From NCBI GenBank assembly GCA_016785225.1, contig JAFBJZ010000660.1, positions 5,269,001 through 5,333,000 on the forward strand: 64,000 nt of DNA, written 5' to 3'. Of the stretch, positions 50,452 through 60,200 are shown piece by piece. The notes under the pieces were generated by a model. The model had not been told where the DNA came from, searched no databases, and saw only the letters and a list, made by a program, of their open reading frames with translations. The stretch is from Psettodes erumei. Its lineage: Eukaryota > Chordata > Actinopteri > Pleuronectiformes > Psettodidae. A program made the position numbers and the translations under genes. Every line of letters starts with the position of its first letter. Position 1 is the first letter of the stretch.

Positions 50452-53400
50452 TGGTGTACAATAACACATAGCATAATAGGTGCTAAAAATGCCAAAAAGG
50501 TCATAGAATAGCATGTCATGAAAACTGGAAAAATCGTCAACCAGCGGTATGGCGAAAAAAAAAGTCAAAAAATGGAAAAAATTAAAAATGTCTAAAACTG
50601 CCAAAAAATGCATCAGAACATCAAAGAACAGTGTTTTATGAACACTCCATAGCATAATAGGTGCTAAAAAATGCAAAAAGGTCATAGAATAGCATGTCAT
50701 GAAAACTGGAAAAATCGTCAACCAGCGGTATGGCGAAAAAAGTCAAAAATGGAAAAAATTAAAAATGTCTAAAACTGCCAAAAAAAATGCATCAGAACAT
50801 CAAAGAACAGTGTTTTATGAACACTCCATAGCATAATAGGTGCTAAAAATGCCAAAAAGGTCATAGAATAGCATGTCATGAAAACTGGAAAAATCAACCA
50901 GCAGCGGTATGGCGAAAAAAGTCAAAAAATGGAAAAATTAAAAATGTCTAAAACTGCCAAAAAATGCATCAGAACATCAAAGAACAGTGTTTTATGAACA
51001 CTCCATAGCATAATAGGTGCTAAAAATGCCAAAAAAGGTCATAGAATAGCATGTCATGAAAAACTGGAAAAATCGTTAACCCAGCGGTATGGCAAAAAAA
51101 AGTCAAAAAATGGAAAAAATTTAAAATGTCTAAAACTGCCAAAAAATGCATCAGAACATCAAAGAACAGTGTTTTATGAACACTCCATAGCATAATAGGT
51201 GCTAAAAATGCCAAAAAAGGTCATAGAATAGCATGTCATGAAAACTGGAAAAATCGTCAACCCATGGTATGGCGAAAAAAAGTCAAAAAATGGAAAAAAA
51301 TTTAAAATGTCTAAAACTGCCAAAAAAATGCATCAGAACATCAAAGAACAGTGTTTTATGAACACTCCATAGCATAATAGGTGCTAAAAATGCCAAAAAA
51401 AGGTCATAGAAAAGCATGTCATGAAAACTGGAAAAAATCGTCAACAATGGTATGGCGAAAAAAGTCAAAAAAGGAAAAAAAATTAAAATGTCTAAAACTG
51501 CCAAAAAAATGCATCAGAACATCAAAGAACAGTGTTTTATGAACACTCCATAGCATAATAGGTGCTAAAAATGCCAAAAAAGGTCATAGAATAGCATGTC
51601 ATGAAAACTGGAAAAATCGTCAACCCGCGGTATGGCAAAAAAGTCAAAAAATGGAAAAAAATTAAAAATGTCTAAAACTGCCAAAAAATGCATCAGAACA
51701 TCAAAGAACAGTGTTTTATGAACACTCCATAGCATAATAGGTGCTAAAAATGCCAAAAAGGTCATAGAAAAGCATGTCATGAAAACTGGAAAAATCGTCA
51801 ACCCGCGGTATGGCGAAAAAAAGTGGAAAAAAAAATGGAAAAAAATTAAAATGTCTAAAACTGCCAAAAAAATGCATCAGAACATCAAAGAACAGTGTTT
51901 TATGAACACTCCATAGCATAATAGGTGCTAAAAATGCAAAAAGGTCATAGAAAAGCATGTCATGAAAACTGGAAAAATCGTTAACCCGCGGTATGGCGAA
52001 AAAGTCAAAAAATGGAAAAAATTTAAAATGTCTAAAACTGCCAAAAAATGCATCAGAACATCAAAGAACAGTGTTTTATGAACACTCCATAGCATAATAG
52101 GTGCTAAAAATGCCAAAAAGGTCATAGAAAAGCATGTCATGAAAACTGAAAAAATAACAATGTATGTATGGAAAAAAAAGTCAAAAATGGAAAAAATTAA
52201 AAATGTCTAAAACTGCCAAAAAATGCATCAGAACATCAAAGAACAGTGTTTTATGAACACTCCATAGCATAATAGGTGCTAAAAATGCCAAAAAGGTCAT
52301 AGAAAAGCATGTCATGAAAACTGGAAAAAAAACCATGTGCGGTATGAAAAAAAAAAGTCAAAAAATGGAAAAAATTTAAAATGTCTAAAACTGCCAAAAA
52401 ATGCATCACAACATCAAAGAACAGTGTTTTATGAACACTCCATAGCATAATAGGTGCTAAAAATGCCAAAAAAAGGTCATAGAAAAGCATGTCATGAAAA
52501 CTGGAAAAATCGTCAACCAGCTGGCGGTATGGAAAAAAAAAGTCAAAAAATGGAAAAAATAAAAAAATGTCTAAAAGTGCAAAAAAATGCATCAGAACAT
52601 CAAAGAACAGTGTTTTATGAACACTCCATAGCATAATAGGTGCTAAAAATGCCAAAAAGGTCATAGAATAGCATGTCATGAAAACTGAAAAAATCGTCAA
52701 ACCAAGCGGTATGGTAAAAAAAAGTCAAAAAATGGAAAAAAATTTAAAATGTCTAAAACTGCCAAAAAATGCATCAGAACATCAAAAAGAACAGTGTTTT
52801 ATGAACACTCCATAGCATAATAGGTGCTAAAAATGCCAAAAAGGTCATAGAAAAGCATGTCATGAAAACTGGAAAAATCAACCCATGGTATGGCGTAAAA
52901 AAAAGTCAAAAAATGGAAAAAATTTAAAATGTCTAAAAGTGCTTAAAAATGCATCAGAACATCAAAAAACTGTGTTTTATGAACACTCCATAGCATAATA
53001 GGCGCTAAAAATGCAAAAAAAAGGTCATAGAATAGCATGTCATGAAAACTGGAAAAAAATCGTTAACCTGCGGTATGGCAAAAAAAAAAAAAAAAAATGG
53101 AAAAAAATTAAAAATGTCTAAAACTGCCAAAAAATGCATCAGAACATCAAAGAACAGTGTTTTATGAACACTCCATAGCATAATAGGTGCTAAAAATGCA
53201 AAAAAAGGTCATAGAAAAGCATGTCATGAAAACTGGAAAAATCGTTAACCAGCGGTAAAAAAAAAAAAAAAAGTCAAAAAATGGAAAAAATTAAAAATGT
53301 CTAAAACTGCCAAAAAATGCATCAGAACATCAAAGAACAGTGTTTTATGAACACTCCATAGCATAATAGGTGCTAAAAATGCCAAAAAAGGTCATAGAAT

Positions 53401-56400
53401 AGCATGTCATGAAAACTGAAAAATCGTTGTCAACCAGCGGTAAAAAAAAAAAGACAAAAAAATGGAAAAAAATAAAAATGTCTAAAACTGCCAAAAAATG
53501 CATCAGAACATCAAAGAACAGTGTTTTATGAACACTCCATAGCATAATAGGTGCTAAAAATGCCAAAAAAGGTCATAGAATAGCATGTCATGAAAACTGG
53601 AAAAATCGTGTCGAAAAAATCAAAAAATGGAAAAAATTAAAAATGTCTAAAACTGCCAAAAAAATGCATCAGAACATCAAAGAACAGTGTTTTATGAACA
53701 CTCCATAGCATAATAGGTGCTAAAAATGCCAAAAAGGTCATAGAAAAGCATGTCATGAAAACTGGAAAAATCGTCGAAAAAGTCAAAAAATGGAAAAAAT
53801 TTAAAATGTCTAAAACTGCCAAAAAATGCATCAGAACATCAAAGAACAGTGTTTTATGAACACTCCATAGCATAATAGGTGCTAAAATGCCAAAAAGGTC
53901 ATAGAAAAGCATGTCATGAAAACTGGAAAAATCGTTAACCCGCGGTATGGCAAAAAAGTCAAAAAATGGAAAAAATTAAAAATGTCTAAAACTGCCAAAA
54001 AATGCATCAGAACATCAAAGAACAGTGTTTTATGAACACTCCATAGCATAATAGGTGCTAAAAATGCCAAAAAAGGTCATAGAAAAGCATATCAGGAAAA
54101 CTGGAAAAATCGTTGATCGTGGTATGGCGAAAAAGTCAAAAAATGGAAAAAATTAAAAATGTCTAAAACTGCCAAAAAATGCATCAGAACATCAAAGAAC
54201 AGTGTTTTATGAACACTCCATAGCATAATAGGTGTTAAAAATGCCAAAAAGGTCATAGAAAAGCATGTCATGAAAACTGGAAAAATCGTCAACAAAAAAA
54301 AAAAGTCAAAAAATGGAAAAAAATTAAAATGTCTAAAACTGCCAAAAAATGCATCAGAACATCAAAGAACAGTGTTTTATGAACACTCCATAGCATAATA
54401 GGTGCTAAAAATGCCAAAAAAGGTCATAGAAAAGCATGTCATGAAAACTGGAAAAATCGTCAAACACCAGCGGTATGGCAAAAAAAAGTCAAAAAATGGA
54501 AAAAATTAAAAATGTCTAAAACTGCCAAAAAATGCATCAGAACATCAAAGAACAGTGTTTTATGAACACTCCATAGCATAATAGGTGCTAAAAATGCCAA
54601 AAAGGTCATAGAAAAGCATGTCATGAAAACTGGAAAAAATCAACAACCAAAAAATGGTATGCAAAAAAAAGTCAAAAAATGGAAAAAAATTAAAAATGTC
54701 TAAAACTGCCAAAAAATGCATCAGAACATCAAAGAACAGTGTTTTATGAACACTCCATAGCATAATAGGTGCTAAAATGCCAAAAAGGTCATAGAAAAGC
54801 ATATCAGGAAAACTGGAAAAATCATTGACCCGCGGTATGGCGAAAAAGTCAAAAAATGGAAAAAATTTAAAATGTCTGAAACTGCCAAAAAATGCATCAG
54901 AACATCAAAGAACAGTGTTTTATGAACACTCCATAGCATAATAGGTGCTAAAAATGCAAAAAAAGGTCATAGAAAAGCATGTCATGAAAACTGGAAAAAT
55001 CGTCAACCAGCGGTATGGCAAAAAAAAAAGTCAAAAAATGGAAAAAATTTAAAATGTCTAAAACTGCCAAAAAATGCATCAGAACATCAAAAATCAAAGA
55101 ACAGTGTTTTATGAACACTCCATAGCATAATAGGTGCTAAAATGCAAAAAGGTCATAGAAAAGCATGTCATGAAAACTGGAAAAATCGTCAACCAGCGGT
55201 ATGGCGAAAAAGGCAAAAAAAAATGGAAAAAATTAAAAAATGTCTAAAACTGCCAAAAAATGCATCAGAACATCAAAGAACAGTGTTTTATGAACACTCC
55301 ATAGCATAATAGGTGCTAAAAATGCCAAAAAGGTCATAGAAAAGCATGTCATGAAAACTGGAAAAATCGTCAACAAAAAAGGCAAACAAGTCAAAAAATG
55401 GAAAAAATTAAAAATGTCTAAAACTGCCAAAAAATGCATCAGAACATCATCAAAGAACAGTGTTTTATGAACACTCCATAGCATAATAGGTGCTAAAATG
55501 CCAAAAAGGTCATAGAAAAGCATGTCATGAAAACTGGAAAAATCGTCAACCCGCGGTATGGCAAAAAAGTCAAAAAATGGAAAAAATTTAAAATGTCTGA
55601 AACTGCCAAAAAATGCATCACAACATCAAAGAACAGTGTTTTATGAACACTCCATAGCATAATAGGTGCTAAAAATGCCAAAAAGGTGATAGAAAACCAT
55701 GTCATGAAAACTGAAAAAAATCGTTCAACAAAAAAAAAAAAAAAGTCAAAAAAATGGAAAAAATTAAAATGTCTAAAACTGCCAAAAAATGCATCAGAAC
55801 ATCAAAGAACAGTGTTTTATGAACACTCCATAGCATAATAGGTGCTAAAAAATGCCAAAAAGGTCATAGAAAAAGCATGTCATGAAAACTGGAAAAAATC
55901 GTCAACAAGCGGTAAAAAAAAAAAGTCAAAAAATGGAAAAAATTAAAAATGTCTAAAACTGCCAAAAAATGCATCGGAACATCAAAGAACAGTGTTTTAT
56001 GAACACTCCATAGCATAATAGGTGCTAAAAATGCCAAAAAGGTCATAGAAAAGCATGTCATGAAAACTGGAAAAATCGTCAACCAGCGGTATGGCAAAAA
56101 AGTCAAAAAATGGAAAAAATTTAAAATGTCTGAAACTGCCAAAAAATGCATCACAACATCAAAGAACAGTGTTTTATGAACACTCCATAGCATAATAGGT
56201 GCTAAAAATGCCAAAAAGGTCATAGAAAACCATGTCATGAAAACTGGAAAAATCGTCAACAAAAAAGGCAAACAAGTCAAAAAATGGAAAAAATTTAAAA
56301 TGTCTAAAACTGCCAAAAAATGCATCACAACATCAAAGAACAGTGTTTTATGAACACTCCATAGCATAATAGGTGCTAAAAATGCCAAAAAGGTCATAGA

Positions 56401-57256
56401 AAAGCATGTCATGAAAACTGGAAAAATCGTCAACCCGCGGTATGGGAAAAAGTCAAAAAATGGAAAAAATTTAAAATGTCTAAAACTGCCAAAAAATGCA
56501 TCAGAACATCAAAGAACAGTGTTTTATGAACACTCCATAGCATAATAGGTGCTAAAAATGCCAAAAAGGTCATAGAAAAGCATGTCATGAAAACTGGAAA
56601 AATCGTTGACCCGCGGTATGGCGAAAAAGTCAAAAAATGGAAAAAATTAAAAATGTCTAAAACTGCCAAAAAATGCATCAGAACATCAAAGAACAGTGTT
56701 TTATGAACACTCCATAGCATAATAGGTGCTAAAAATGCAAAAAAAGGTCATAGAAAAGCATGTCATGAAAACTGGAAAAATGAAAAAACCCAGCGGTATG
56801 TATGGCAAAAAAAAGTCAAAAAATGGAAAAATTTAAAATGTCTAAAACTGCCAAAAAATGCATCAGAACATCAAAGAACAGTGTTTTATGAACACTCCAT
56901 AGCATAATAGGTGCTAAAAATGCCAAAAAGGTCATAGAAAAGCATGTCATGAAAACTGGAAAAATCATCAACAAAAAAGGCAAAAAAGTCAAAAAATGGA
57001 AAAAAATTAAAAATGTCTAAAACTGCCAAAAAATGCATCAGAACATCAAAGAACAGTGTTTTATGAACACTCCATAGTATAACAGCTGTTAGAAATGCCA
57101 AAAAGGTCATAGAAAAGCATGTCATGAAAACTGGAAAAATCGTCAACCCGCGGTATGGCGAAAAAGTCAAAAAATGGAAAAAATTTAAAATGTCTAAAAC
57201 TGCCAAAAAATGCATCAGAACATCAAAGAACAGTGTTTTATGAACACTCCATAGCA
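50452..57256. repeat. tandem satellite, ~38 units of ~178 bp
   Basis: The anchor AACACTCCATAGC recurs at 50641, 50820, 50997, 51179 and on to 57066 and 57243: 38 anchors over 6602 bp, mean spacing 178.4 bp (range 162-189), plus a truncated unit at the left edge. Each unit has a highly conserved core from GTCAAAAAATGG through GCATCAGAACATC and AGTGTTTTATGAACACT to GAAAACTGGAAAAATCG, and a variable hinge (poly-A of changing length, with CCGCGG or CAGCGG followed by TATGG). The plus strand is extremely A-rich. Minus-strand open frames of up to 189 residues arise because many units are 177 bp (59 codons); they are not treated as genes. Confidence 0.97.
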
Positions 57257-60200
57257 TAAATTTTGATCAGGCTTTACCACATATTTACCACATATATTTT
57301 TTGCCTTATAATACTATGACAGCTTTCAGGACCCGTCAGCCTTATTATCCTCTTACATTTTTAAGACCCAACTCCAAAATTTGTCCTGATGTTTTCTTGC
57401 CTTACTATGAAGTGACATTTTTTTATTATATAGATAATAAAGATTTCAAATAAGAAAAAATTGGGTACACTATCTCAATTATCTCCAGAAAATAATACAT
57501 TTTAATAAATAATAGCATTTACAAAATTTCTGGAGTGTTTGCTTCCACAAATGTTATGTATTGGGTTTTTTTTTAATGATTAGTTGAGAAGTGTCCATGC
57601 AAAGAGACATTTTTGTAAAATTTTAATATTAAGGAAATGTTTAGCTTTCGTAGAAGTCTATGCTCTCAGACTCTTTGTTCACTTTGTTTTCTACAGGGAC
57701 TGAGATGATGGCAAACTTTTTACCAACTTGTTCCACAGTAGGTGTTTCCTATGGTGCTTAAGATTCTCACCTGTGAGCCATATGGCAAGTCATGGCAGGT
57801 CCCTGTCATGTGAAATGCCCTCATTGGCTCCATCAAGGCAATTCACAAAACTAGCAGACATCATGAGTCAAATCATAAATCTTGGCATGGCAGGGTATTA
57901 AGGGGTCAGTCTGCTTCAAATGAGGAGGCTATTTGATAATTATGGGTGGATATGAGACCGCAGGAATTGTACTTATCTTTTTTGGGTGCAGAAAGGTGCA
58001 ACTCAATGAATGCCTTCAATAAGAGATTTTCCAGAAGTTTATACCCTTATGTACAATTCACTGTGGGGAGACTACAAAACATGCCAAAACTGAGCTCTTG
58101 AGAGAGAACATAACGACAGTGGGATGCCATGCAGCAGCTATGATGGAGGGTTTTCCCCATGAACTGGTATAAACATTTGGTAGTTAAAACTCATTTGTTT
58201 CAAACATGATAAACCCTTTAGATTTCAACTTGACACTTTTGTTCTTTTGTACTAACAAGACCTTGGTGGATCCAACATGCAGTTTAAAATGAAATTCAAC
58301 ATTGTATGGTATAAACACTCAAAACTAGCATAAATGAGTCAAAGAATCAAACATAAAATTCAAACATCTTTATATCAACTCCAGCAAAAATACAAAGTTC
58401 TTAACATAAACATGTATCATTCTTGGGATTACCACAAATAAAGCAGTTATTTCTTTCTAATATACAAAATCAAAATCTTTAAATAGCAACTGCAAAGAAT
58501 AAACATGTTCAAGTCTGATATTTGGTGGGCTGTTTTACATTTGCTAAACTCATTAGCCTGCATGGAGTCCTTAAATAACAATAAAAACATGACAGACATG
58601 TTTTGCATTTACATATGATTTACCCTTTAAAGAGAATTGACCATAATAAAAATAACACTGTGCTAAAACTGGTATCTTTTCATTTGACAATATACTAATG
58701 CAAGTTACTACTGTGGAAGTAAAGAAACTTCACATTATGAGAACATCTGCCTAACAGTCAGTGACAATAAAAAACAAAACAAAACAAAACAATAACCTAA
58801 TAATAAAACTGCCACATACTTGGATACACGACTCAGAAGTGTGAATAGACTACCTCAAAAATGCCATATCCAACTTGTGAGTAATAAAGGGATGGAATTT
58901 ATCACCCTGTAATGTGCCATTAATGCTGAAGAGCCCGTATACTTCATTCATATTTACCAACCAAATATACATACTTTTCAGGGCTTTCAGGTGTTGCTCA
59001 GAAATATTGTTGCCAACGTGACACAAAAGCCAGTATCCCATAGTCATTTCAGGTTTATCAGTATAGCTTTTTGACATGCACTAAATGTGCATGCATAGTC
59101 TTAGCTGTATTTTTTAAAGTTCAGGGACATACAAACAGCTCTGGTTCTGAAACTGTTTCTACATTATCAAGACTTAGCACATGCAGAAGCAGGTAAAATA
59201 CCCAGTCAAGTCACTATTATGAGCATATAACAATGGGAGGTGAGAGCAGAGGGGGAAAAAATACATTAAAAAAATACAAACGTCTGTTTTAGCAATTTAG
59301 CCTTGTATTTACTTCAACACCTAATATAACTATAATAAGAACTATTTTATGTTAATGCTCTGGGAAAATGGGCATATAAAATAAACCTGTCACTCAAGAG
59401 AATTTACATATGAAGCGCGAGGCACACACTGTGTGCACAGATGACAAGCGAATTAATGATTGGATGAATGTTGACTGCCTCTCAAGGAACTGAAAGCTGT
59501 TACAACTAGAGGACAGGAGTTTTCACATTTAACAACAGTCGATTACTTTACACTTCATAAATAAGGCACCTAGTCACAACAGTCACATATTCACAATGTT
59601 GCGATTGGAAGACAGGCTGGAGATACAAACTGCCTACTGATTGTAAGTTTAAAAAATATTCAAAAGCTGAACTCCCTTCTCACACATCAAGCTCTCTGAA
59701 CAGTAAATGCACTGCATGCTATCATCTAAAACAATTACACACATAATGACAAAACAAGAAAACAAAAGAAGGTGGTGGATTAATTTAATTTCACCTTTAT
59801 AATTGCATTGTAGCTTGATTTTTGTATCCCAACTTTTAAAATGAGGTTTTATAGGCTGTTGTTATCTCCAGCCATGTCGTAGAGTGCTGGAACATAAAGC
59901 CAAACAGCAACTACATTACATCTGCAAGACGTCATGCAGGACTTGTTCGCCGTCCCTGAACACAGAGCATATGCTCAGCAAATAATTCATCACATCTACA
60001 ATTTCACACTGAAGCTTTACAAAAGCATAAATGAATTTCAAATCTGTTCCTTCTTCACATATTTGCCTATTAAAAAAACTAACCTCTGAAGAGTTGGGTG
60101 AGAAAACAAAAAAATGATATTTCTGGTCCTTCTGAATATATTCCAGATAAAAGAAAATCACATCCTCTAAATAAAGATGATCACTCTCTGCAGGTCCATT
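57257..60200 (-). other. probable lcor 3' UTR and convergent spacer
   Basis: AT-rich sequence between the satellite and the stop codon of the minus-strand coding exon. No repeat family recognised. Two minus-strand open stretches (59916-60200 and 58850-59077) have protein-like composition but no recognised similarity; they are discussed as findings. A minus-strand AATAAA sits at 57422-57427. Confidence 0.55.

Noticed and set aside
55864..56433. 189-residue minus-strand open frame inside the satellite, and a dozen similar ones
   Set aside because: They repeat one peptide (for example FLAPIMLWSVHKTLFFDV) because many units are a multiple of three long. They are broken wherever unit length shifts, so they follow the repeat and are not genes.
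50452..57256. CRISPR-like array
   Set aside because: Units are 178 bp of continuous repeat with no unique spacers, in vertebrate DNA.
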